A stretch of 64,000 nt of DNA, from NCBI GenBank assembly GCA_959608885.1, contig CAUHSG010000009.1, positions 1 through 64,000 of the forward strand, written 5' to 3'. Below the pieces are notes generated by a model, which was not told the origin of the DNA, did not search any database, and saw only the letters and a program-made list of their open reading frames with translations. Origin of the DNA: an uncultured Coriobacteriia bacterium (GTDB taxonomy: Bacteria > Actinomycetota > Coriobacteriia > Coriobacteriales > QAMH01). Positions 19,901 through 27,788 of this stretch are shown one piece after another; within the stretch, counting starts at the first letter, position 1; the number at the start of each line of letters is the position of its first letter. Made by a program: the position numbers and the translations under genes.

Positions 19901-19964
19901 GGGGTACTACTTCTCGAAGCCGCTGCTGCCCGAGAACGCGGTGCAGTACAAGCCGCGCCCGTAG
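16941..19964 (+). CDS. Membrane sensor with ABC-type ligand domain and degenerate GGDEF-EAL
   Basis: 1007 aa. The ATG at 16941 is chosen because aaaggagg precedes it; an in-frame ATG at 16830 lacks a ribosome site. Order: membrane segment (about 20-42), an extracytoplasmic region like the ABC_sub_bind family (about 60-350), a second membrane segment (about 374-394), and a long charged linker with two copies of a TPEEIEAQVEASAEG repeat. Then come a GGDEF-like domain (about 615-750) with no GGDEF signature and an EAL domain (about 755-1005). The EAL motif is present (E791), but DDFGTG reads DNFGKG (N912) and AEGVET reads VVGVDK (V967, K971). The family needs these acidic residues for metal binding and catalysis. 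It is probably a non-catalytic c-di-GMP effector or sensor. It sits between wall-protein genes, so a role in surface control is inferred. Confidence 0.85.
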   Translation: MAQTDTHNEALPAHRYRARKLCFLSLAVVCTVLAVFVLTFSLGFTSRPSNVGASYPQSTSSADVLLVMSYDENDAGTQLARDGVLDVLGRSSVNIDIVYMDAYHAPLQSTAHATWANRVGQQVSQRGGYDIVICCDDEALGFVEQNHDTMFAATPVVFFGVNDVAHAQSVANSGYATGMIEQGYVGEIMQVTYRLHPDATSFTAIVDQTPAGIGNKAQFVSAAQDFEDMGVYYVNTSAFTRNELGEYVSSASPDTIMFLLDASVDNSGNVYATDDTIAWVSSTSSVPVYCVTVGSVGSGAAGSSFLDPQQDGRKAAEMAITVLNGTSPSAIPLVVDGTHGYVFDQQVLNSYGISVADVPAGSTVVNRQLFSLDTLRIIVLPLILLVLAVIFFLQSRKMRHLQVAAEAAGVGAGTAAPVVTVPVESVVEEEPAPVVNAVAEAVAEAPVAAAVATPAKQVDASAAKRTKKKQLPAKERRRRDTKRGHQRQLRHTHPVSVKAEDAKPAPEDDEKLVTGHDELLEDVATIEVVADETPEEIEAQVEASAEGAVVEELEETPAEADDVLDETPEEIEAQVEASAEGSEVEELEELAELEALEAQEAALEPEPVPATQAIQPSDMRAMIGVEVLNLDDVIEEFGAQAGEDVLGVIHKRLAGVENSRILDTDGSLFLLGFYDAVLPGSRELELVELMLSQPITVGERSITLSSCIGAVNRPHSLNFAEMRKVGAFARKQAEERGHTNNIVLYDDDLFRAAQDRDKIARLLQEALDMDDFLVFYQPQVDLHKNEVVGYEALVRMRDRAYPPAQFIPVAEVTGLITEVDRVVTKRAIELLSVWKRRKKRMRPISINFSSVHLTRGDDFAAYLLDLLDTYGVPSEYIRVEVDESLFSSENQQNAEEMVRRLFDAGISIALDNFGKGCSAFTDIMAIPASVIKIDKEFVDTFLVDGHDQNFEQLVRLAHGLGRKVVVVGVDKRWQIEACRSLNCDVVQGYYFSKPLLPENAVQYKPRP

Positions 19965-19996
19965 AGCGCGCGGAGCCGATGCGAGGGAGCAAAGCG

Positions 19997-22915
19997 ATGC
20001 ACGCTCATATTCGACGGGACGCCCAAGCTCAATCCAACGAGAGAATACCGATAGCCAAGCGGTTCGCCTGCGCGTTCTTCGCCGCCTCGCTCGCGTTCTC
20101 CCTCATGCCCACGGGCGCCTTCCAGCCCACGCGGGCCTACGCCGACGAGGCCGGCACGCACGCCGTCGCCGAAGGCACGATGGCAGAGGAAGCGAGCGCC
20201 CCGGGCGATGCGGTCGCGGAAGACGACGCCCAGGACGCCGCAGCCGCGAAACCCGATGCCGAGGGCGATACGGTGGCGGAGGCCGAGCCTGAGGACGCGA
20301 TGGACGCGGAGGACGATGCTGCGGCTGCTGCAGGCGCGCACATCACCGCCGCGGCGGTAGAGGCCGAGCCCGAAGACGCCGTGGACACGGAAGCCAGCGC
20401 CCCGGCTGCCACGGGCGCGGAAATCGCCGTTCAAAACGATGTGGGCGTGGAGCTTCACGTCGAGGGAATCATCAGGTTCTATGGCATGGAAGCGCCGGAC
20501 CCCGACAATCCGGGAGCTTACAAATACGACAGCACGTTTGACCGCGGCATGAACAAGGTGTGCATCGATCGCAGCGCGTTTGGTGGCAAGGCCTATGCCC
20601 TCATGCAGTTCGAGCCCCGGTGGGAAGATGGCCAGGACGCCGCGCGCGAGGCCTGGGAGAGGATCCCCGCGCGAGAGAAGTACATGCCCGAAAGCGTACG
20701 TGTCGAGAGCGAGGACGAGACCATCGTCCGGGCCCTCTTCAATGGCTTCGTCTTCGAGGGCGACGAGTCGCAAGACATGCCCGTGAGCTTGGTGTTCGAG
20801 ACCATGAACCCGGGCACGACGACCGTTCGCGTCATGTACGAGTTCAGGGACCCGCAGACGTCGGCGGCCTATCACGCGTACCTGTCCTTCCCGGTGCACG
20901 TGCAGGAGACCGCGAACGTTCCGACAGGCATCGCGGTGCCCTCGACCACCGTCACCACATGGCTCGACGCCACGTTCAATCCCCCGTCTGGCACGGGCAG
21001 ATCCGTCTACTACTACCAATACGACAAGGCAGGCGACGTCCCCAACGGGACCCAGCAGTTCATCGTGAGCGTTTCGACAGGCAGCAATAACCCCGCCACG
21101 TATCGCTTCGATGATATGTTCGACATCTCCATCGCCGACCCGAGCGTCATCACCGATGTGTATAACACGCACTGGGAAAGCTCGGATACCGGCGCTGTGA
21201 ACGGCCCCGATGCGCATAGCTATGGCTTGAACTTCGTGGCGGCCAAGGCAGGCTCGACCAACATCACGATCACGCTCAAGCAGGACCCCACGAAGAGCGT
21301 TACGTTCGCCGTGACCGTGCGCACCGACCATCCCGAAGTGAGCGTGTCCGACTTCGCCATGACCATGGACGAGCCGCAGCGCATCTACGTGGAAGACGAC
21401 GTCTCCACGTGGGATGATGCCTCGCCCATCACGGTGCCCGTGCGCGCCAGGCAGCTTTCCTGGTACGCCTCCCAGGCCAAGCCCTTCGTAACCAGCATCA
21501 CCTCCTCGAACGAGGGCGTGCTCTCGGTTCAGCGCATCACGAGCCCCTCGTACTGGGTTTCGCTTGCGCCGTTCGAGCTCGTTCCCGTCTCGGTGGGTAC
21601 GGCCAACCTCACGCTCATGGATTGCTATGGCAAGACCTACACGTGCGCGGTGACCGTGAATCCCACTGGTGACGTGGACCCCGGCGTGAAGGTGAACTCC
21701 GTCACGCTCGTGCGCGCGGAAGATGGCCAGAGCGTGTCGAAGAGCACGGTCACGATGAACATCAGCGACACGGAAGGCGTGAGGCTCGCGGCCGATATCG
21801 ATGCCGATGGCAACGTGACCACCAGCTGGACCTCCTCGAACCCCGCGATCGCCGAGGTCGTGACCGAGGTGGACGAGGATGGGAACGAGATCTGCATCGT
21901 GAAGCCCGTGCGCACCTCCTACGACGACCAGACCAAGACCACGGCCGACTGCCGCATTACCGCCACCGTGAACGGCTCGGTGTCGGATTACTGCAACATC
22001 GAGGTCGAACCGCTCGAGGGCCTGTGTGGCGCAGACCCGTCCTCGCCGCTCGGAGCGGCCACCATCGCCGTCTCGAAGGCGATGCCCGCCGATGTGCTCG
22101 AAGAGCTCAAGAGCGTGGCGCTCTCGATCTCGTCCATCGCAGCGGGCGACCAGGCGAAAGTCGATGACGCGAGCTCCGCGCTGGAGAAAGGGGGCGCGAA
22201 GCTCGGCGGTGTCTTCGACATCCACTTCGTGAACAAGGCCGACAACAGCGAACATGCCTGGAACAAGCCGTCGTGCCCCATCACGGTGAAGGTCCCCATG
22301 ACCGATAGCATGAGGGAGCTGAGCAAGATCGGCACGCTTGCGTTCTACCATGTCGACCCTGCAACGGGCGAGCGCACGAAGATGCCCACGTGGGTCGACG
22401 CTGACGAAGAGTTTGTCTGCTTCGAGACTACGCACTTTAGCCCGTTCATACTGGTTGCCGAGCCCGAGGAGCAGGCTGAGGAGCCGAAGGACGACAACGG
22501 CGAAACCACCAAGCCCGATGATGCCGATAAGGGCGATTCCGACAACACCGACAAGGTCGACTCGGACAAGGGCGATTCCGACAAGGCCGACATGACGGGC
22601 AATGAGAATTCAGGAGACAACGAGACCGCGAGTGATGAAGAGGCATCTGCTAGCATGCCTCCTAAAACGGGTGACGGGGGCTATACTCTGGTTCTCCTGG
22701 CTCTCGTGGCCGCAGCTGCTTCCTTGGCGCTTTTCGTCCTCTCGCGTCTTCGTGATCGCAAGACTTCCGATCGCGCGCAGGGGCATTGGCAAAAGCAAGG
22801 CGGTGCGGCTGGCGTTGGCTGTCGACTGCAAGGGTTTCTGCCCTGCCAGAAGCGGCTCGTCCTCCATCCGGGCATACCAAAGTCATCTTTACGAAGCTTC
22901 TATCTGCGCGCCTAG
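19997..22915 (+). CDS. Anchored surface protein with bacterial Ig-like domains
   Basis: 972 aa from the ATG at 19997, which has gaggga 8 nt upstream; an in-frame ATG at 19979 is possible. A signal peptide (hydrophobic core CAFFAASLAFSLM) leads to an Ala/Glu/Asp-rich stalk, then beta-rich domains. A WTSSNPAIAEV stretch is typical of Big_2 Ig-like domains. A Lys/Asp-rich stalk is followed by MPPKTGD (887-893), a membrane segment and RLRDRK. Odd point: about 45 further residues follow this basic tail, where such proteins normally stop, so the original stop may have been lost by frameshift. Function unknown; surface attachment is inferred. Confidence 0.85.
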   Translation: MHAHIRRDAQAQSNERIPIAKRFACAFFAASLAFSLMPTGAFQPTRAYADEAGTHAVAEGTMAEEASAPGDAVAEDDAQDAAAAKPDAEGDTVAEAEPEDAMDAEDDAAAAAGAHITAAAVEAEPEDAVDTEASAPAATGAEIAVQNDVGVELHVEGIIRFYGMEAPDPDNPGAYKYDSTFDRGMNKVCIDRSAFGGKAYALMQFEPRWEDGQDAAREAWERIPAREKYMPESVRVESEDETIVRALFNGFVFEGDESQDMPVSLVFETMNPGTTTVRVMYEFRDPQTSAAYHAYLSFPVHVQETANVPTGIAVPSTTVTTWLDATFNPPSGTGRSVYYYQYDKAGDVPNGTQQFIVSVSTGSNNPATYRFDDMFDISIADPSVITDVYNTHWESSDTGAVNGPDAHSYGLNFVAAKAGSTNITITLKQDPTKSVTFAVTVRTDHPEVSVSDFAMTMDEPQRIYVEDDVSTWDDASPITVPVRARQLSWYASQAKPFVTSITSSNEGVLSVQRITSPSYWVSLAPFELVPVSVGTANLTLMDCYGKTYTCAVTVNPTGDVDPGVKVNSVTLVRAEDGQSVSKSTVTMNISDTEGVRLAADIDADGNVTTSWTSSNPAIAEVVTEVDEDGNEICIVKPVRTSYDDQTKTTADCRITATVNGSVSDYCNIEVEPLEGLCGADPSSPLGAATIAVSKAMPADVLEELKSVALSISSIAAGDQAKVDDASSALEKGGAKLGGVFDIHFVNKADNSEHAWNKPSCPITVKVPMTDSMRELSKIGTLAFYHVDPATGERTKMPTWVDADEEFVCFETTHFSPFILVAEPEEQAEEPKDDNGETTKPDDADKGDSDNTDKVDSDKGDSDKADMTGNENSGDNETASDEEASASMPPKTGDGGYTLVLLALVAAAASLALFVLSRLRDRKTSDRAQGHWQKQGGAAGVGCRLQGFLPCQKRLVLHPGIPKSSLRSFYLRA

Positions 22916-22957
22916 AGGACCCAGACGCACAGAAGGCCCCAGGGGCCCCACAGCGGG

Positions 22958-22987
22958 CTCGGCAGAGACTCCCCGGTCTCTGCCGAG
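22958..22987 (+). terminator. Strong hairpin after Ig-like surface protein
   Basis: ctcggcagagac and gtctctgccgag form a perfect 12-bp stem with a 6-nt loop, 43 nt after the stop. No T-run follows. It may end the surface-locus transcript. Confidence 0.5.
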
Positions 22988-23916
22988 GCAATGCCGGTGC
23001 TCTCTCGCTGCTCTGTCGTTTCGATCCAAGGCTTTCTGTCGCGTTGAGAGGCGTCTGACAGCCTCAAAGGCAACATGGCATATCCTTCGCTGTTGAGTGC
23101 AGAGCATCTCGCTGTGCTGCGAAGCGTTCATGCGTGTCTGTAGAAGCGAATGTGGCGTGCCGTTCGTTGAAACCGTACGGCTTTGTCGCGTCTGGCCCGA
23201 AAGCCCCTTCCATTCAGACTTGCTTGCCAAGGCTTGATGCCCTCTATTTTTTCCAAGATAAGCTGGTACCAGTCAAGTAAATGAAGCTCAGATTGCTCTT
23301 TGTAGGGTATTAAGAAAAGCTGCCTTAATATTTGATTGGCACCATTAAAACATCGAGTGATATGGGTATTACAATGAAGCAGTTAAATTAATATGCATCA
23401 TAATAAACTGATGGTACCTGATAATTATATACTTGCAATTCGTTCGATATATTCAAAAATCAACTACCTAAAGAAGAAATGAAGAAGTGTCTCCCAGGGC
23501 TCATTTCTCTACAACTATGATGATAGGCGAAAGCTTGAATATGAGATGGTTTACTGCATCTCTAATTTAAATGTACCGTTAGGAAAATCATGTTGGCGGA
23601 ATCGGCACATCTTACATATGCTCTTATCATCTAATAGGCAATATATTGTATAAATAAGGTAATATGTTGCATTTAATCAAATACAAAGAATATCTAGTAG
23701 GTACGAGATGATAAATGCATAAGAGAACATGCTGGGGACTTGCCGCTGCATGTGACCGGACAAGCAATGCAGTAATGTGGGGCTTCCGGGGCACGGAAAA
23801 CAGTAATGGGTAAAGAGAACCAAAGGGGTTTAGAGAGACTTTCATATGGTTTCCGTTGATCAACAAGTGACTCGAAACTTCCTATCACAGAATCCGAAAA
23901 TGCTACAGGAGCTGAC
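22988..23916. other. Gene-free stretch, AT-rich from about 23240
   Basis: I find no supportable gene here. The composition shifts from GC-rich to clearly AT-rich near 23240, which suggests old or foreign DNA between the surface locus and the ATPase/toxin region. A tRNA-Leu-like string near 23590 (tggcggaatcggca) is not part of a cloverleaf. Confidence 0.5.
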
Positions 23917-23962
23917 GTGTATTTTGTAGCGCGTGATGGGTGTATTTTGTAGCGCCTGAAGG
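23917..23962 (+). repeat. Two 23-bp tandem repeats (gtgtattttgtagcgc type)
   Basis: Units at 23917-23939 and 23940-23962 share gtgtattttgtagcgc followed by sTGAwGG. They lie directly before the ATPase relic. The period matches that of the unrelated repeats at 24379-24447. Confidence 0.85.
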
Positions 23963-24096
23963 CAAAGGCGTTGGAAAACCCCATGGCGCGCGTTGGGGAA
24001 CCTGCTTTCCTGGCTATCATTGTGGGAGTTGGAGATACCGCATACCAGAGGAAAGACGGTGTCTACGTCATTCCGGCCGCCACTTTGACAGCGTAG
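23953..24096 (+). pseudogene. Possible 3' relic of an AAA/DUF4143-type ATPase gene
   Basis: The frame ends in GDTAYQRKDGVYVIPAATL and a stop at 24094-24096. From memory this resembles the C-terminal end of AAA_14/DUF4143 ATPases (aY.R.DGVyViP). There is no room for the ATPase core upstream, since in-frame stops begin at 23950. A remnant left by deletion is the simplest reading. The identification rests on a short similarity and needs a protein search. Confidence 0.4.
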
Positions 24097-24378
24097 AGGA
24101 AGGCGTCGATTGGCGGGGCCGTTTCGAAAGCAAGTCCAAGAAAGTCAGCTTGGCGGAATCGGTGTGAGCGGCGATCCCCCGATGGCTATATGGAGCGAAA
24201 TAGAGGCGATTTGGGGCGTTTTGCGGGCTGATTCGTCTGTCTTGATGCGGTGTGCAAAAGGGCTCAGATTTGCCCTGAGGGCCTTGTGGGGGCTATGGCG
24301 CGACATGCGCACCTGCGGGGAGGTGGTGGGATTGGCGCGGACTGCGGATCACCTTGGTTTCGACGCGCTCTGCCGGGG

Positions 24379-24447
24379 GTTATGCAAATCGGCCAGTGAG
24401 AGTTATGCAAATCATCCAGTGAGAGTTATGCAAATCGTCCAGTGAGA
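24379..24447 (+). repeat. Three 23-bp tandem repeats upstream of the DUF4143 ATPase
   Basis: Units at 24379-24401, 24402-24424 and 24425-24447 follow gttatgcaaatcNNccagtgaga and differ only at two positions. The spacing is about two helical turns, and the last unit abuts a tataat at 24451. This looks like a multi-site regulatory region. Confidence 0.92.
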
Positions 24448-24456
24448 GTGTATAAT
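24428..24456 (+). promoter_or_regulatory. Promoter of the DUF4143 ATPase gene
   Basis: A perfect -10 (tataat, 24451-24456) lies 50 nt before the start. The expected -35 position falls in the third 23-bp repeat and reads atgcaa, a poor -35, so a protein bound to the repeats may activate or block it. Confidence 0.6.
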
Positions 24457-24506
24457 CGCAGGTGAACGAATCAATCGTGGCATTTCGCCGAGAAGAGGTG
24501 AACTAG

Positions 24507-25667
24507 ATGATTGCGCGTGCTATTACCGAAAAGCTGCTGGCGATGGCGGAGAAGTTTCCCGTCGTCACGCTCACGGGCCCTCGTCAAAGCGGCAAGTCGA
24601 CCTTGGTAAAGGCAGTCTTTCCGGACTATGCCTATGTAAGCTTGGAAGATCCCGACGAACGGGCCTTTGCCCAGGATGACCCCAGGTCGTTTCTCGAGCG
24701 CTACGGTACGCGGACGGTGATTGACGAGGTGCAACGGGTCCCCACGCTGTTTTCCTACGTTCAGGGCGTTGTCGATGCCGAAAACGAGCCTGGTCTCTAT
24801 GTGCTGTCGGGATCGCAGAACTTCCTGTTGATGAAGCATCTCACTCAGTCGCTGGCGGGACGCGTGGCGGTGCTGCACCTGCTACCGTTTTCCTATGCCG
24901 AGGCGCAGCATGCGGAGAAGGCGTCGGATTGGGAATTTGTCTTCAAGGGTGGTTATCCCCGCATATACGACTTCGAGATTCAGCCGGACGATTACTACCC
25001 CAACTACGTAAGAACCTATCTCGAGCGTGACGTGAGAAAAGAACTCGGTGTGGGCAAGCTCGAGGATTTCGAGCGCTTCATGAGCTTGTGCGCGTTGCGT
25101 GTAGGAAGCCTCGTAAATCTTGATGAGCTCGCAAGAGACTGCGGCATCAACGTGAAGACCGCGCGAAGCTGGCTTTCGGTCCTGCAGCAGAGCTTCGTCG
25201 TCTATCTTCTGCCATCGTATTACGCAAACATGGGTAAACGCTTGATGAAGTCACCCAAGCTCTTCTTCTACGATACTGGCCTTGCAGCCAGTCTTCTTGG
25301 CGTCGAGAGCCCTGCGGATGCGGAGTTTGGCTCCCATCGGGGGGCGCTGTTCGAGAACGCTGTCCTTTCGGAGGTACTCAAGGAGTATTTCAACCACGGC
25401 AAAAGCCCGAAAGTGTTCTTCTGGCGCGATAGCAACGGGACCGAGGTGGATTTCCTTATCGAACGGGGAGGTCGCGCGCATGCCTTGGGGGAGGCAAAGG
25501 CGTCGGCGACGTATGCTCCCAAGTACTTCGATAGTCTGGAAAAGGTCGGTTCGTTCCTGGAGGTGCCCGAAGATTCGCGGTACGTTATCTACGGCGGCAG
25601 TGAGATTCTCGAGACGCGCCATGGACACGTGCTCTCGTTGCGCGAGGCGCACCGGCTCGCGGTGTAG
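24507..25667 (+). CDS. AAA_14 / DUF4143 family ATPase
   Basis: 386 aa; agaggtg precedes the ATG. Walker A GPRQSGKST is at residues 24-32 and a Walker B-like VIDEVQRV near 73-80. The C-terminal half is DUF4143, with a nuclease-like core hinted at by WRDSNGTEVDFLIE near 310. Members are common as scattered, often multicopy ATPases in gut actinobacteria; their biological role is not established and ties to mobile or defence DNA are inference. The gene stands alone behind 23-bp tandem repeats and a tataat. Length is normal and nothing looks broken. Confidence 0.9.
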   Translation: MIARAITEKLLAMAEKFPVVTLTGPRQSGKSTLVKAVFPDYAYVSLEDPDERAFAQDDPRSFLERYGTRTVIDEVQRVPTLFSYVQGVVDAENEPGLYVLSGSQNFLLMKHLTQSLAGRVAVLHLLPFSYAEAQHAEKASDWEFVFKGGYPRIYDFEIQPDDYYPNYVRTYLERDVRKELGVGKLEDFERFMSLCALRVGSLVNLDELARDCGINVKTARSWLSVLQQSFVVYLLPSYYANMGKRLMKSPKLFFYDTGLAASLLGVESPADAEFGSHRGALFENAVLSEVLKEYFNHGKSPKVFFWRDSNGTEVDFLIERGGRAHALGEAKASATYAPKYFDSLEKVGSFLEVPEDSRYVIYGGSEILETRHGHVLSLREAHRLAV

Positions 25668-25895
25668 ATCATGGCGCAATAGAGAGGGCGTTCTTATCGG
25701 TGCCATGAAAAGATGCCGTTAAAGTGGTTGACCAATTTTACAGGTATCGGAATAAAGGGCAAATCAGCGAAAATTGGATATCAGGACTAGCCTGCATGTC
25801 CGTGCAATAACCTACAGGAGTCTGTGGGGCTTTTGCATTGTGTCGCGCAATAGATCTGCCTGTGCATGTAACCGGACGTGCTGCTTATTAAAATG

Positions 25896-25916
25896 AGCCC
25901 TCCTGAGGGCTTTTTA
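25896..25916. terminator. Bidirectional intrinsic terminator
   Basis: agccct and agggct pair around cctg, followed by five T and preceded by an A-rich run, so it can work on both strands. It lies 229 nt after the ATPase stop. Confidence 0.8.
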
Positions 25917-26711
25917 AGCCTGCCGATAGGGTGTTAGGCCCAAAAGTAACGAAAACGCCTTAGAAGCGATCCTCGTTAGTCCAAAGCTGGTTCGGAGCTT
26001 TGACGCTCGAGGAGTCGCTTTGGCTAAGTGATGAGATGAGACAAACTAGGCTTTGTTCTCATATGCACTTGTTTCCTCCCCACGGAGCAACCCCATATCT
26101 TCCGAGCTTTGAGCAAGTTAGCCGTTTTTGGGGTATAGGGATGATGCAAACGACGGTACGTGAGACCATATCTATGTTTAAACCGCATGTTTGCAAGATG
26201 CCATTATTCACGATCATGCATGATTCAATTTTGGAAAATATGCTCGTCAAATCTCGTAAGTTGCTCGTTTTGGTTATGGATGTCGTTAATACTTTGATCA
26301 CAATCGAATTTCCAAGAAATGCGAGAGAGGATTCTTCGCACTGCCGAAGTCTCGAATCGAGGGCGCATTCGTAGACGAAGAGACTTCCTTGGTGTCCGAT
26401 CACATGGACGTCATATCGAAATGATAGATCGATATCCACGAAGACATGCGAATTTCGCGAAATATGGTTATTATTTCCGGCATATTTTGATTTCTGTCCA
26501 ATATGCCCATGAAAGACAATCAAACGTTCTGTTTCGAATGTCGACGATACTCCCGTGCATTTTTGATTCTTCTGATGGAGCGGCAGAGGTGAGGCTTTTC
26601 GACAAAGCAATATCTCGTGTTTGTTCGGTACCTGAAAGATGATGAGACAAATGTTGACGGACAAATGTTGACGGAGCGCTTTTGTCTGGTTGTTGGCTTG
26701 AGTAGATGATA
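25917..26711. other. Gene-free stretch, AT-rich
   Basis: Open frames exist on both strands, but none has a ribosome site, family signature or the codon use of its neighbours. A 14-bp direct repeat (gacaaatgttgacg) lies at 26646-26659 and 26660-26673. It may be decayed foreign DNA. Confidence 0.45.
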
Positions 26712-26732
26712 TACTTGTCATGTGTACTTGTC
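26712..26732 (+). promoter_or_regulatory. Candidate operator of the RHH/VapC pair
   Basis: tacttgtc occurs twice, at 26712-26719 and 26725-26732, 13 nt apart, just before the ribosome site. Ribbon-helix-helix antitoxins often bind such paired sites; that this one does is inference. Confidence 0.45.
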
Positions 26733-26749
26733 TCGAGAAAGGGGAAGAC

Positions 26750-26992
26750 ATGGCGCAACTGTCACTCTACATGGACGAGGCTTCCATGGCGTCCCTGCGT
26801 GCGGATGCGGCCAAGCGCGGCATGTCAATCTCCTCGTTCGCGCGCGACGTGCTTGTCGAGCGCGATGCCCCCTCTGCGCGTGCCTGGGAAAACGGATGGC
26901 CCCCAGGCTACTTTGATCTGTATGGCAGCATTCCCGATTTTCCCATCGTCGAAGACCTCGAGGCGGCTCCGGTCGATTCGCCGTTTGCATAG
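26750..26992 (+). CDS. Ribbon-helix-helix antitoxin
   Basis: 80 aa from the ATG at 26750, which follows gaaaggggaag. The N-terminus (LSLYMDEASMASLRADAA, then GMSISSFARDVL) fits the CopG/RHH fold: a beta strand and two helices that bind DNA as a dimer. The C-terminal part should wrap the toxin. The VapC-like toxin starts 8 nt after the stop, the usual antitoxin-first order, so the pair should be co-transcribed and self-repressed. Confidence 0.8.
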   Translation: MAQLSLYMDEASMASLRADAAKRGMSISSFARDVLVERDAPSARAWENGWPPGYFDLYGSIPDFPIVEDLEAAPVDSPFA

Positions 26993-27000
26993 GTGATGCC

Positions 27001-27411
27001 ATGTACCTGCTCGACACGAACATTCTCGTCGACTTCCTGCGCGGCAAGAACCAATACGCGCTGCGCATGCTCAGGTCGAGCAATGCCGGCGTCTTCGGAA
27101 TTCCATCGGTGGTTAAGGCGGAGCTGCTCCTCGGTGTCGAAAAATCGGCTGATCCCGGCCCCAATCGCCTCAAGGTCGAGCTTCTCCTCCTGCCGTTCGA
27201 GGTGTTTCCCTTCGATGATAACTGTGCCTTGCACTACGCCCGCATACGCGCGCATCTCGAGGGTAAGGGCATGCCAATTGGTGCGAATGATTACATGATC
27301 GCCGCCTGTGCGATGGCACATGGCGCGACGCTTGTCACCAACAACGTGGGGGAGTTTCAGCGCATTCCCGGGCTTTCGGTCGAGCAATGGGCCGAAGTGT
27401 CTTTTGGATGA
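27001..27411 (+). CDS. VapC-like PIN-domain toxin
   Basis: 136 aa, the usual length for the family. PIN-domain acidic residues are in place: D5 in LLDTNILVDF, E near 41 in VKAELLLG, and the conserved D in GANDYMIAA near 97, with a late TNNVGEFxRIPGL motif. VapC toxins are Mg-dependent ribonucleases that cleave tRNA or rRNA; the target here is unknown. The start is 8 nt after the RHH antitoxin stop with an aggtgat site. Confidence 0.88.
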   Translation: MYLLDTNILVDFLRGKNQYALRMLRSSNAGVFGIPSVVKAELLLGVEKSADPGPNRLKVELLLLPFEVFPFDDNCALHYARIRAHLEGKGMPIGANDYMIAACAMAHGATLVTNNVGEFQRIPGLSVEQWAEVSFG

Positions 27412-27469
27412 GGGAAAGCGGTCAATCGACAACTGCGGCCCAACGGCCTTGCAGCGGCGTTGTATGTAA

Positions 27470-27504
27470 ATTATGGTATAATCATCGTATGATTAGACCA
27501 TAAT
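27470..27504 (+). promoter_or_regulatory. Operator and promoter of the Phd/RelE-ParE pair
   Basis: Perfect arms attatggt (27470-27477) and accataat (27497-27504) enclose a second inverted pair, aatcat/atgatt. A tataat -10 (27477-27482) lies within the palindrome, so bound antitoxin would cover the promoter. A ggagg ribosome site follows at 27508-27512. Confidence 0.8.
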
Positions 27505-27518
27505 ATCGGAGGAATCAC

Positions 27519-27788
27519 ATGCCAGTCTGCGTTCCAATCAAGGATATGAAGAACACGGCGTCATTCACCCGCACTGTCGAGAACGCCCCGGGGCCTGTAA
27601 TCGTTACAAAGAACGGTTACGATGCGCTTGTCGTAATGAAAAGCGACGAGTACGAGGCCATGCAGCAGGAGCTTGCCGAGGCGCGGCTGCTCGGTCGCAT
27701 CGCGCGAGCAGAACGGGAGTACGCGACCGGGCAGTATTCCGATGGCCCTTCTGCCATCGCCTCGCTGAAGGAAAAGTATGGCATGTGA
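27519..27788 (+). CDS. Phd/YefM-family antitoxin
   Basis: 89 aa. The N-terminal part (IKDMKNTASF, then PVIVTKNGYDALVVMKSDEYEAM) is the classic Phd/YefM DNA-binding region; the helical C-terminus should neutralise the toxin. It overlaps the toxin start by 11 nt, which indicates coupled translation. The palindrome over its promoter supports autoregulation. Confidence 0.9.
   Translation: MPVCVPIKDMKNTASFTRTVENAPGPVIVTKNGYDALVVMKSDEYEAMQQELAEARLLGRIARAEREYATGQYSDGPSAIASLKEKYGM

Noticed and set aside
23585..23640. tRNA-Leu-like D-arm string
   Set aside because: No matching acceptor, anticodon or T arm could be placed around it.
24379..24447. Tandem repeats as a CRISPR array
   Set aside because: Units abut each other with no spacers and stand next to a promoter.
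26059..26751. 230-codon open frame on the - strand
   Set aside because: No ribosome site, no family signature, composition unlike the other genes, and it overlaps the promoter of the RHH/VapC pair.
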